Assembly (NCBI RefSeq): GCF_900090295.1
Contig: NZ_LT607753.1
Coordinates: forward strand, 1,550,001 to 1,614,000
Source: Micromonospora coxensis
Lineage (GTDB): Bacteria; Actinomycetota; Actinomycetes; Mycobacteriales; Micromonosporaceae
Direction of reading: 5' to 3'
DNA: 64,000 nucleotides
The translations under genes were made by a program, and so were the position numbers. The notes beneath the pieces were generated by a model. That model saw only the letters and a program-made list of their open reading frames with translations, made no database searches and was not told where the DNA came from. Shown in pieces: positions 57,032 through 64,000 of the stretch; the first letter of the stretch is position 1, and every line of letters starts with the position of its first letter.

Positions 57032-57151
57032 GTGCCCCCCCGGATCGACTCACAATCGGCCGGGTCACCGCACCGGCAGCGACCACAAGGGAGCCTACGA
57101 GATCCGCGCACCCACCGCGACCAGGCGCTGACGCGAGCCGCCGTGACCGGC

Positions 57152-57919
57152 TCAGCGCAGGGCGCGGACCACGAGCAGGCTGGCGCAGTAGGCGATGGGC
57201 ACCAGGGCGACGCAGATGACGAAGCCGAGCGGGACGAAGCGCGGCGGGTCCACGGTGGCCAGGGCGGGACGGCCCCAGCGCCCGAGGATGAACCAGCCGG
57301 CGGCGAACGACAGCACCGGCAGCCCGGCGCAGACCCACGCGCCCAGGGTGAAGCCGCTGACCAGCCCGACCCCCGATGCCACCACCAGCACCAGCATGAG
57401 CAGCACCCCGACGGCGGCGCAGGCGACGTAGACAGCGACCGCCCGGGCCGCCGGTGACCAGGTGGGCAGCAGCTCGGGGCGCTGCCCGAGCGCCTCGACG
57501 TGCCGGGTGTGCCCGTCGGCCTCGTCGGCCAGCCGGCGGGCCTCCTCCAGCGCCGCCGCCGGATCGCTGTCGGCGACGGCCGAAACGGGTGTCGGGGACC
57601 CGGCTAGGGCCGGGCCGGGAGTCGGGGACCCGGCGACGGCCGGGACGGGAGTCGGGGACCCGGCGACGGCCGGGACGGGAGTCGGGGACCCGGCGACACC
57701 GGCCGGCGCGGCGGACGCCGGACCGGCGGGAGCGACGCCGATCGCCTGGCCCAACTGCTCCAGCCGCTGCTCCTGCACCATCAGCCGCTGGCCGAGCTGG
57801 TCGATTCCGGCGTGCAGCCGGCGGCGGCGTTCGGCCTCGGCGGCCGCCCCCCGCTCCCCGTCGCGGACCTGGCCGGAGAGCTGGCGGACGGCGGCGGCGT
57901 ACTCGTCGAAGGTGGCCAC
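57152..57919 (-). CDS. Coiled-coil membrane protein with Pro-rich repeat linker
   Basis: 255 aa. N-terminal coiled coil (~1-60; FDEYAAAVRQLSGQVRDGER, LGQRLMVQEQRLEQLGQ), a linker of four GSPTPVPAVA-like decapeptides (~75-115), a second short helix, then three to four transmembrane helices (~160-250). No signal peptide. GTG start at 57919 immediately abuts the TGA stop of the FtsK-like gene, so translation is coupled. I recognise no named family; it may be the membrane anchor of the neighbouring ATPase (inference). Confidence 0.78.
   Translation of the reverse strand: MATFDEYAAAVRQLSGQVRDGERGAAAEAERRRRLHAGIDQLGQRLMVQEQRLEQLGQAIGVAPAGPASAAPAGVAGSPTPVPAVAGSPTPVPAVAGSPTPGPALAGSPTPVSAVADSDPAAALEEARRLADEADGHTRHVEALGQRPELLPTWSPAARAVAVYVACAAVGVLLMLVLVVASGVGLVSGFTLGAWVCAGLPVLSFAAGWFILGRWGRPALATVDPPRFVPLGFVICVALVPIAYCASLLVVRALR
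57591..57710. repeat. 30-bp coding tandem repeat
   Basis: Exact 30-bp period with copies starting at 57591, 57621, 57651 and 57681 (GTCGGGGACCCGGC...), inside the coiled-coil membrane protein gene; it encodes the decapeptide linker, so copy-number change would keep the frame. Confidence 0.88.
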
Positions 57920-60472
57920 TCAGCGCTCCTCGTCCTCGGGCCGGTGCCCGGGGCGGACGAACGGCACGATCAGCGCGGTCCGCTGGGCGTGCCGGTCGAC
58001 CAGCAGCGCCCGGTCGGGCCGGGGGGTGTAGGTGAGGTCGGTGACGCCGAGGTGCAGGCCGAGGTCGGCGGCGGGCACGTTCAGCGCGACCAGGCAGGCC
58101 ACGTCGTCGCGGTTCTGCGAGCCGCCGAGGTCCTCGCCGAGCCGGCGCAGCCCGCGCCACCAGCCGAGCAGGTGGGTGCCCTGCCCGGGCCCCTGGCGCA
58201 GCAGGGTGCGCAGGTCGTCGTGGCCGGAGCGGAAGGTGCCCGGGTCGCTGCGGCCGAGCGCGCCGGCCGCCGCGTCGACGCCGAAGACCACCAGGTACGT
58301 GCGGCGCTCCCCCGCTGCGGCGGCCAGCTCACCGATGCGCTGGCGCAGCCCCGCCGCGTCCAGGACGGTGACCGGGTGCCCGGCCGCCTTGATCCCGGCG
58401 ACGGTGTCGTCGGCCAACTCGTCGGCGGCCTCCACCAGCGGGGCGAGGACGAAGTCCGCCTCGCCCGGGGTGTGCTGGCGGGCCACGCCCAGCGCGGCGG
58501 CGCGCAGCACGTGCCCGCCGGTGACCGAGGTGCCGACCACCGCCAGGTGCCGGCCGGGGGTGGCGTCCAGGGTGAACCGGGCGGGGCTGCCGTCCACGTC
58601 CACGGTCCGGCCGACCAGGATGGTCGGCCGCCGGCCGCCGGGGCGCAGGGCGACGCCGGCCGGGTCGTCCTCCAGGTGCGCCGGCTCGTACCCCCGGAAG
58701 ACGGTCGGCGGGCGGGTGCCCTCCGGCGCGGCGTCCCACAGCTCGTAGCGCAGCCGGGCGACCTGCCGGGCGTCGGCGTGCGCGTCCGGGAACCGGACCA
58801 GCAGGTCCGCGCCGGGCGCGCCGGCGGCGGTGTTCACCACGGCGGTGCCGAGGGTGGTGGCGGCGCTGCCGCCGGGGCGGTGGCCGAGCACGGCGTCCCC
58901 GCCGGGCAGCGCCACCCGCAGGGCGAACTGCCCGAAGAGCGTGTCGGCGCGGCCGTAGAGGGCCTCGACCCCGGTGGTGCTCTGGCTGGCCAGCACGAGG
59001 TGCACGCCGTAGGAGCGGCCCTTGCGGGCCAGTTCCTCCAGCAGGTCGACGGCGTCGCGGGCCAACCGGTCGTTGCCGGAGAGCAGCACGTGGAACTCGT
59101 CGATCACCGCCACCACGCGGGGGACGGACGCGTCGGCGGGCAGGTCGGCGAGCTTGGTGGCGCCGTGCCGCTTGAGCAGCCCGGCCCGGCGGCCCAGTTC
59201 CCGGCGCAGCTCGCGCAGGACGGCGAGGCCGTACTCGCGGTCGGACTCGACGCCGACGGCCCGGGCGTGGGGCAGGAAGGAGGGGTCGCGTTCGGTGGGC
59301 ACGAACTCGGTGAAGCTGACGCCCTCCTTGAAGTCGAGCAGCCAGAGCTGGAGTTCGGCCGGGGAGTACCGGGCGGCGAGCGAGTAGAGCACGTCGACCA
59401 GGAAGACCGTCTTGCCCGCGCCGGTGCGCCCGCCGACCAGCCAGTGCGGGGTGGCGTCGTCGAAGCCCAGCACCGCCGGCTCCCGCCCGGCCCGGCCGAC
59501 CACCGTGCGCAGTCCGGCCCGCGCGGACTCCGTCCAGCGCCGCTCGGGGAGCAGGTCCTCGACGTGCAGCGCCGCGTCGCGCCGCACGGCCGCGTCCAGC
59601 CGGGCGGCCAGCGAGCGTACGGCCTGCGCGGGCGGGTCGCCGTCGAGCAGCACCGGTACGGCCAGCCCGCCGCCGTCGTCGCCGAACGGGTGCCCGGGCG
59701 GGTCGCCGACCCAGGCGTACCGCTCGTCGAGCCGCAGCGGCGTGGTGGCGCCCAGCGGCGGCGGGGCCTGCCCGGGTGACCCGGCCGGGTACCCGGCGAG
59801 CAGCACGCACACCGCGGCGGTCGGCCCGGCGTGGGTGAGCGCGGCGAGCCGGGCCAGCTCGCGCGGGCCGGGTGCGGAGGCGGCGACCACCAGCAGCAGC
59901 TCGTGGTCGTCCCGGCCGGACTGCTGGGCGGCCCGCACGTGCGCCTCGGCCCCGTCGAGCAACGCGGCGATCTCCGCCTCGGTGGTGGCGGTCGCGTCGA
60001 GCACCCCGGCGTCGCGCAGGGGGCGCAGCGGCAGGAAGGTGGCGCCGAGGGCGGCCGGGTCGATGCCGACCACCCGGACCGCGCCGGGCGCGGCGGTGGC
60101 GAGCAGGCGCAGCACCAGCACCCGCAGCAGCACCGCCACCCGGGGGTCGCGGGCGTCGGCGGTGACGGCGAGGTGGTGCCCGGCGCCCAGCGGCAGCAGC
60201 AGCGGGAACCGGCCGTCGGCGGTGGACGCCTCCCCGATCCGCACCGGCGCCGGCGCGCCGGCCGGGCGGGTGGTCTCCGCGCCGGGCGCGGTCAGCGCGG
60301 CGCCGAGGCGGCCCAGCCGGGCGATGAGGTCGACGGTGCGCTCCGGCACGGGTTGCCCGCTGAGCTTCTCGAGCAGCGCCCGGGCGCGGGCCCAGTGTTG
60401 CCGGGCCTGCCGGTGGACCGCGACCGCCTGCCCGTACGTCGACGCGAGCCTGCCCACCGTCTGCTCCCCCAC
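57920..60472 (-). CDS. FtsK/SpoIIIE-type ATPase, EccC-like
   Basis: 850 aa. Central ATPase domain with Walker A GGRTGAGKT (347-355), DFKEG (380-384) and Walker B VVAVIDEF (453-460), then ELARKGRSYGVHLVLASQS, a typical FtsK/HerA sensor region. An N-terminal module (~95-235) and a C-terminal one (~620-850; LAVVGTSVTGGHVLRAAAL) look like degenerate copies without P-loops, giving an EccC-like three-ATPase plan with only the middle one active. There is no transmembrane helix, unlike EccC or FtsK; the next gene supplies membrane segments. Residues 1-60 are helical. Start GTG 60472; 61 bp after the receptor gene. Confidence 0.88.
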   Translation of the reverse strand: MGEQTVGRLASTYGQAVAVHRQARQHWARARALLEKLSGQPVPERTVDLIARLGRLGAALTAPGAETTRPAGAPAPVRIGEASTADGRFPLLLPLGAGHHLAVTADARDPRVAVLLRVLVLRLLATAAPGAVRVVGIDPAALGATFLPLRPLRDAGVLDATATTEAEIAALLDGAEAHVRAAQQSGRDDHELLLVVAASAPGPRELARLAALTHAGPTAAVCVLLAGYPAGSPGQAPPPLGATTPLRLDERYAWVGDPPGHPFGDDGGGLAVPVLLDGDPPAQAVRSLAARLDAAVRRDAALHVEDLLPERRWTESARAGLRTVVGRAGREPAVLGFDDATPHWLVGGRTGAGKTVFLVDVLYSLAARYSPAELQLWLLDFKEGVSFTEFVPTERDPSFLPHARAVGVESDREYGLAVLRELRRELGRRAGLLKRHGATKLADLPADASVPRVVAVIDEFHVLLSGNDRLARDAVDLLEELARKGRSYGVHLVLASQSTTGVEALYGRADTLFGQFALRVALPGGDAVLGHRPGGSAATTLGTAVVNTAAGAPGADLLVRFPDAHADARQVARLRYELWDAAPEGTRPPTVFRGYEPAHLEDDPAGVALRPGGRRPTILVGRTVDVDGSPARFTLDATPGRHLAVVGTSVTGGHVLRAAALGVARQHTPGEADFVLAPLVEAADELADDTVAGIKAAGHPVTVLDAAGLRQRIGELAAAAGERRTYLVVFGVDAAAGALGRSDPGTFRSGHDDLRTLLRQGPGQGTHLLGWWRGLRRLGEDLGGSQNRDDVACLVALNVPAADLGLHLGVTDLTYTPRPDRALLVDRHAQRTALIVPFVRPGHRPEDEER

Positions 60473-60533
60473 GACGTCCGTCCGGTCGTGGGGAACCCTA
60501 ACGGAGCCGCGCCCGCGGCGCACCAGCCGCAGC

Positions 60534-63203
60534 TCACCGCGGGCGGCACGCCGGATCGGGCCCGCCGTCGACGCTGCCGCAGTGGAACACCTCCACCGGC
60601 GCGGCGTCGACGTCGGGCACCCGGGCGACGGTGAGCAGCGCGATCCGCTTGGCGACGGGCTCACCGGAGTCCGGGCCGTACCGGATCACCCCGGCGACCC
60701 CCGGGTAGCCGCCGGCGGCGTTCTGGCGCAGCACCTCGGCGTGCACCCCCACCGGGTTGACCGAGCGGGGTTCCCACCGCCGGCCGGTGTCGGCGTGCCG
60801 CAGCCGCGCGGCGAGGCTCTCCAGCGCGCGCACCATCATCATCGAGGCGTCGTAGGCGAGGCTGACCCGTTCCCCGACCGGCGGCCCGGCGCCGTCGCGG
60901 CAGCGCGGCGGGTCGAGCAGGTCGTCGGCGCTGATCCAGGCGAGGAAGCTGCCCCGGGCGTCGTCGCGGCGGGCCTGCGCGGCGCGCAGCGCGGCGCAGG
61001 TGGCCGGCGCGGCCTTCGACACGTACGTGACCGGCAGGTTGCCCGGCGCGCTGGCCCGCAGCCCCGGGTTGGCCATGTACCGGTTGACCGAGTCGTCGGC
61101 GACGAGGTGCCGGGGCGGGTCGGTGCCGCACTCCTTGAGCGCGCGCAGGAACCCGTCGAACTCCGACCAGCGGCCGGCGAAGACCAGCACCCCGCGGAAG
61201 CCGCACTCCTGGGTCAGCCGCCGTCCGGTACGCCATTCGTCGAGCCGGGTGAGTCGGCTGCCGAACCGCTCCCGCAGCCCGTCGACCAGGGTGGACACGT
61301 AGAGGTCCTCGGCGAGCGAGCTGTCCTGGCCGGTGGTGTGGTAGACGTGCGCCTCGCCGACCCGCAGCACCTGCCGGGAGTACGCCTCGATCATCCGCGC
61401 CTGGTCGGCGTTGGGCGCGGAGATCTGCAGGTAGAGGCTGGAGTTCTGGTCCAGCCGGTCGGCCGAGAGGGTGGGCGCGAGGACCGGCAGGCCGACCCGG
61501 TTGAGTTCGCGCAGCGCGGCGGCGGTGCTGGTGCGGCTCTCCACCAGGCCCACCACCCCGAGCACGGTCGGGTCGTCGCGGGCCAGGTCCTCCAGCATGG
61601 CCACCGCCCGCCCGGCGTGGCGCATCTGCCGGCCGCCGTTGGCCACCACCACCCGCAGCAGGGCCGCGCCGTCGGCGGCGGCGGACTCCTTGAGCAGGGC
61701 GTACTGGGCGGTCGCCATGCCCTCCAGTTCCTCGCGCTCGGAGACGTACGACTCCTCGTCGGCGCGGGTCCGGTTGCCGGTGAGGGTGCCCAGGTAGACC
61801 AGGGTCAGGTACGGCCGGCGGTGGTCGCTGCGCCGCCACACCTCCTCGGCGGCCCGGTTCTGCGCGAAGATGCGCCGTTGCACCGCCCGCAGCCGGTCCT
61901 GGCCGGGTTCGCTGTTGAAGACCTGGCCGGCGCTGTCGCTGTAGCCGACGCACTCGCCGTCGACCAGCGTCACCGCCACCCGGCCCCGCGGGTCGGGGTG
62001 GCAGTCCAGGTTCCACCGGCCGGTCGCCCACGCGCCGACGCCGAGCAGCAGGGCCAGGGCCACCGCCGCCGGCAGGAACCGCCGCGACCACCAGGGCGGG
62101 TCGGGCGCGACCAGCGCCGCCGGGCCGGCCCCGGGCCCGGCCACCAGGTCACCGGCGGCCAGCCGCAGCACCAGCAGCCAGGCCGCGGCCCGCCGCAGCC
62201 GCCGGGTCTCCGGCAACGCCTCGGCCCATTCGTCGTACGCCTCGTCGGCCTCGCGCAGCGGGCGCGGCGCGGGCAGTTCCGGCGGTGCGGCGGTGGCGAC
62301 CGCGACGACCAGCAGCGGGTCGTTGCGGCCGGTCTCGTTGCGCACGTCGGTGAGGAGCCGGACCAGGGTGTGCCCGACGTCGCCGACGGTCACCCCGTCG
62401 AGCAGCAGCACCGGGTACGCGGTGCGCCGCCAGTCGCCGGGCCGCCAGAACCGCCGCCGGTACGCCTGCCGCAGGTCTTCCAGGAAGGCGTGCAGCAGCA
62501 GCTTGTCCACCTGGGCCGGGTGCTCGCCGTCGCGCCACCCGGCGGTGAGCCGTTCGGCGAAGCCGAGGAAGGTCACCGACTGCCGTGGGGCGAGGTACTG
62601 CTGGCGCATGAACCAGCGGTACTGGCTGCCGACCAGCGGCACCCGCCCGGACACGGCGATCCGGAACACCACGCTGGGCACGGCCCGGCGTAGCAGCCAG
62701 AACAGCACCTGCACCGCCGTGCCGAGGCCGGAGTCGCCACCGACCTGGGGCTCCTCGCTGGCGCGCCGGCCGCGCCAGTCCCGCAGTCGGCGTACCAGGG
62801 TGGCCCGGCCGCTGTCGGCGGTGTCGGTGGCGAGGCTCTGCTGCATCAGCCAGTCGGCGAGCGGGTAGTGCCGGAAGCGCAGCCGGGCGGCGCCGAACGC
62901 CTCCAGGGAGAGTTGGCGGTGCAGTTCGCGCAGCACCGTCGGGACGTCGTCGGTCTCCGGCCGGTCGGTCAGGTCGAGCACGGCGTGCGGCACCCGCCGT
63001 CCCGCGCCCCGGCCGACGAAGCGGCGCAGCAGCACGCCCGGCTCGCCGGTGGCGGGACGGACCAGCCACAGCAGCGGCAGCCGCCGGTCACCCCGGCGGG
63101 GGCGGCGCACCAGCCGGGCCAGCAGGTGCAGCAGTTCGGGACCGCCGGTCGGGAACCGGTCCCGGGCGCTCGGGGGTCGCTGCCGCCTCACGGAATCCCG
63201 CAT
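60534..63203 (-). CDS. Single-pass receptor: NTPase-like domain + TM + LivJ-like ligand-binding domain
   Basis: 889 aa. Cytosolic part (1-~370): beta-strand LPLLWLVRPATGEPGVLLRRF where an NTPase P-loop would be but without GxxxxGK; later YPVLLLDGVTVGD (Walker-B-like) and DPLLVVAVAT (sensor-1-like), so it looks like a degenerate AAA/STAND NTPase. One transmembrane helix at ~376-394. The outer part (~395-889) has the Peripla_BP_6 fold of LivJ-type proteins (YLTLVYLGTL, TVLGVVGLVESRTSTAAALRELNRVGLPVLAP, YLQISAPNADQARMIEAYS), with several cysteines. It would link an outside ligand to a cytosolic response through the FtsK-like partner. Start ATG 63203 with GGAGG 6 nt upstream. Confidence 0.82.
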   Translation of the reverse strand: MRDSVRRQRPPSARDRFPTGGPELLHLLARLVRRPRRGDRRLPLLWLVRPATGEPGVLLRRFVGRGAGRRVPHAVLDLTDRPETDDVPTVLRELHRQLSLEAFGAARLRFRHYPLADWLMQQSLATDTADSGRATLVRRLRDWRGRRASEEPQVGGDSGLGTAVQVLFWLLRRAVPSVVFRIAVSGRVPLVGSQYRWFMRQQYLAPRQSVTFLGFAERLTAGWRDGEHPAQVDKLLLHAFLEDLRQAYRRRFWRPGDWRRTAYPVLLLDGVTVGDVGHTLVRLLTDVRNETGRNDPLLVVAVATAAPPELPAPRPLREADEAYDEWAEALPETRRLRRAAAWLLVLRLAAGDLVAGPGAGPAALVAPDPPWWSRRFLPAAVALALLLGVGAWATGRWNLDCHPDPRGRVAVTLVDGECVGYSDSAGQVFNSEPGQDRLRAVQRRIFAQNRAAEEVWRRSDHRRPYLTLVYLGTLTGNRTRADEESYVSEREELEGMATAQYALLKESAAADGAALLRVVVANGGRQMRHAGRAVAMLEDLARDDPTVLGVVGLVESRTSTAAALRELNRVGLPVLAPTLSADRLDQNSSLYLQISAPNADQARMIEAYSRQVLRVGEAHVYHTTGQDSSLAEDLYVSTLVDGLRERFGSRLTRLDEWRTGRRLTQECGFRGVLVFAGRWSEFDGFLRALKECGTDPPRHLVADDSVNRYMANPGLRASAPGNLPVTYVSKAAPATCAALRAAQARRDDARGSFLAWISADDLLDPPRCRDGAGPPVGERVSLAYDASMMMVRALESLAARLRHADTGRRWEPRSVNPVGVHAEVLRQNAAGGYPGVAGVIRYGPDSGEPVAKRIALLTVARVPDVDAAPVEVFHCGSVDGGPDPACRPR

Positions 63204-63312
63204 CGCGCACCTCCGGCGGGGACGGACCAGGACCGTCCATTGTCGGATGTGGATGCAAGCGCCGACGGCGGCCGGCGGTCCGGGGTGGACCGCCGGTCGC
63301 CGCCGGGACGCG

Positions 63313-64000
63313 TCAGCGCAGCGCGGCGTTGAGCGCGGGCAGGTAGCCGTAGCGGTAGCCGTCGGCGTCCGGGTGGTACGCCTCGATGACCCCGGAGACG
63401 TCCCGGATCCACGGGTCGGCGGCGCAGACGCCGTGCCCGGCGAAGGTGGGGCGGGTGTCGGCGAACGTGGCGCCGGCCGCGCCGGCCCGGTCGGCGATGA
63501 CGGTGGCGAGCAGGTCGGCGGCCTCGTTGAGGATGGTCCGCTTGTAGGTGCTCATCGCCAGCCAGCCGCAGTAGTTCGTCTCGAACAGTCGCGGGTAGCC
63601 GAGCACGATCAGCCGGGCGTTCGGCGCCCGGCTGCGGATGGCGGCGTAGGTGCGGTCGAGCCGGCCGGGCAGCGTGGCGGTGGCGAACGCCTTCGCCTCG
63701 TTCACCGCGTTGGTGCAGGTGCTGGTGCTGCCGAAGCGGCAGCTGGTGATGACGTCGGCGAAGCCGGCGTCGTTGCCGCCGATGGTGACGGTGACCAGCG
63801 TGGTGCCGGTGCTCAGCGCGGAGACCTGCTTGTCGATCACGTCTGAGGTGACCGCGCCGCCGCAGGCGACGAACCGGAAGCTGGTGACCGCGTTGGCGGC
63901 GGCCCAGAGCGGGGCGTACGACTTCTGGCTGCGCAGGCAGCCGGAGAGGTCGTACGGGCCGGCGCCGACCCCGGAGGAGTAGGAGTCGCCGAGGGCGACG
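63313..64000 (-). CDS. SGNH/GDSL hydrolase, N-terminally cut by the window
   Basis: The last ~229 residues are in the window, read from the end inwards. Block I GDSYSSGVGAG with the nucleophile Ser lies at 63967-63990 (minus); block III GGNDAGF and block V HPDADGY supply the oxyanion Asn and the catalytic His. Cysteine pairs (SGCLRSQ, VACGG, TSCRFGSTSTC, NYCGW, HGVCAADP) are those of the secreted SEST-like Streptomyces esterase group, so a signal peptide is expected outside the window. It would hydrolyse extracellular esters. The apparent GTG at 63840 is internal, not the start. Confidence 0.92.
   Translation of the reverse strand, partial: VALGDSYSSGVGAGPYDLSGCLRSQKSYAPLWAAANAVTSFRFVACGGAVTSDVIDKQVSALSTGTTLVTVTIGGNDAGFADVITSCRFGSTSTCTNAVNEAKAFATATLPGRLDRTYAAIRSRAPNARLIVLGYPRLFETNYCGWLAMSTYKRTILNEAADLLATVIADRAGAAGATFADTRPTFAGHGVCAADPWIRDVSGVIEAYHPDADGYRYGYLPALNAALR

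Noticed and set aside
59412..62693. A ~1,090-codon plus-strand frame over the receptor and ATPase genes
   Set aside because: No recognisable domains and spans two real genes; third-position G+C pattern favours the minus strand.
63313..63840. Complete SGNH protein starting at the GTG 63840
   Set aside because: The frame is open to the window edge and the GDSYSSG nucleophile block lies upstream of that codon.

Overview
The window is about 72-75% G+C, uses GTG and TTG starts freely, and carries the gene neighbourhood uvrB - coaE(GrpB fusion) - rpsA - polA - liv genes - ANTAR regulator - tesB - pyk, which is a conserved actinobacterial chromosomal block (compare pykA, tesB1, the ANTAR regulator Rv1626, polA, rpsA, coaE and uvrB in Mycobacterium tuberculosis). 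The secreted CBM2-linked pectin lyase and several actinomycete-type families (DUF5753 regulators, DUF6244, EccC-like FtsK) point to a Micromonosporaceae-like filamentous actinomycete; the genus is inference.

Region by region. 0-3.9 kb: the tail of an MMPL exporter, a DedA/PAP2-like membrane protein and typA, separated by strong hairpins. 4-8.5 kb: a methyltransferase, a cytosolic penicillin-binding-fold hydrolase, a tyrosine phosphatase, then a dipeptide epimerase and NlpC/P60 endopeptidase that look like a YkfB/YkfC murein-peptide recycling pair. 8.5-13 kb: a TerC membrane protein behind a probable yybP-ykoY (manganese) riboswitch, a small monooxygenase, an XRE/DUF5753 regulator flanked by two minisatellites, a VOC protein and an AraC regulator. 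13-20 kb: uvrB, a membrane-anchored protein with two similar halves, coaE-GrpB, rpsA. 20-25.6 kb: a methyltransferase, the DUF2945/DUF3140 pair, a CPBP protease, polA. 25.7-33 kb: the complete livJHMGF transporter, a beta-propeller lipoprotein and a PdtaR-type ANTAR regulator.

33-42.8 kb looks like an accessory segment between conserved genes. It starts with a tRNA with anticodon CAA but a short variable arm, followed 34 nt later by an HTH-LAGLIDADG homing-endonuclease-like ORF. Then come a PLP gamma-lyase with a divergent Lrp regulator, a luciferase-like oxidoreductase, a secreted rhamnogalacturonan lyase with CBM2, an aromatic-amino-acid-type decarboxylase, and a TauE/SafE exporter with an Rrf2 regulator. 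42.9-47.4 kb: tesB, pyk, a BBE-like flavoprotein and a YciI-like protein.

47.6-53.9 kb is a single 2,082-residue PAS/GAF histidine kinase-REC-SpoIIE phosphatase. 54-56 kb: an aldo/keto reductase and a secreted lipase, separated by a perfect 22-bp inverted repeat. 56.2-63.2 kb is the most intriguing part: a minus-strand cluster coding for (i) a one-pass membrane protein with a degenerate NTPase-like cytoplasmic half and a LivJ-like extracellular ligand-binding half, (ii) an EccC/FtsK-like ATPase, (iii) a coiled-coil membrane protein with a repeat-encoded linker and (iv) a small helical DUF6244 protein, with a further small helical protein divergent. I read it as an uncharacterised ligand-sensing FtsK-ATPase system. 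The window ends inside an SGNH esterase.
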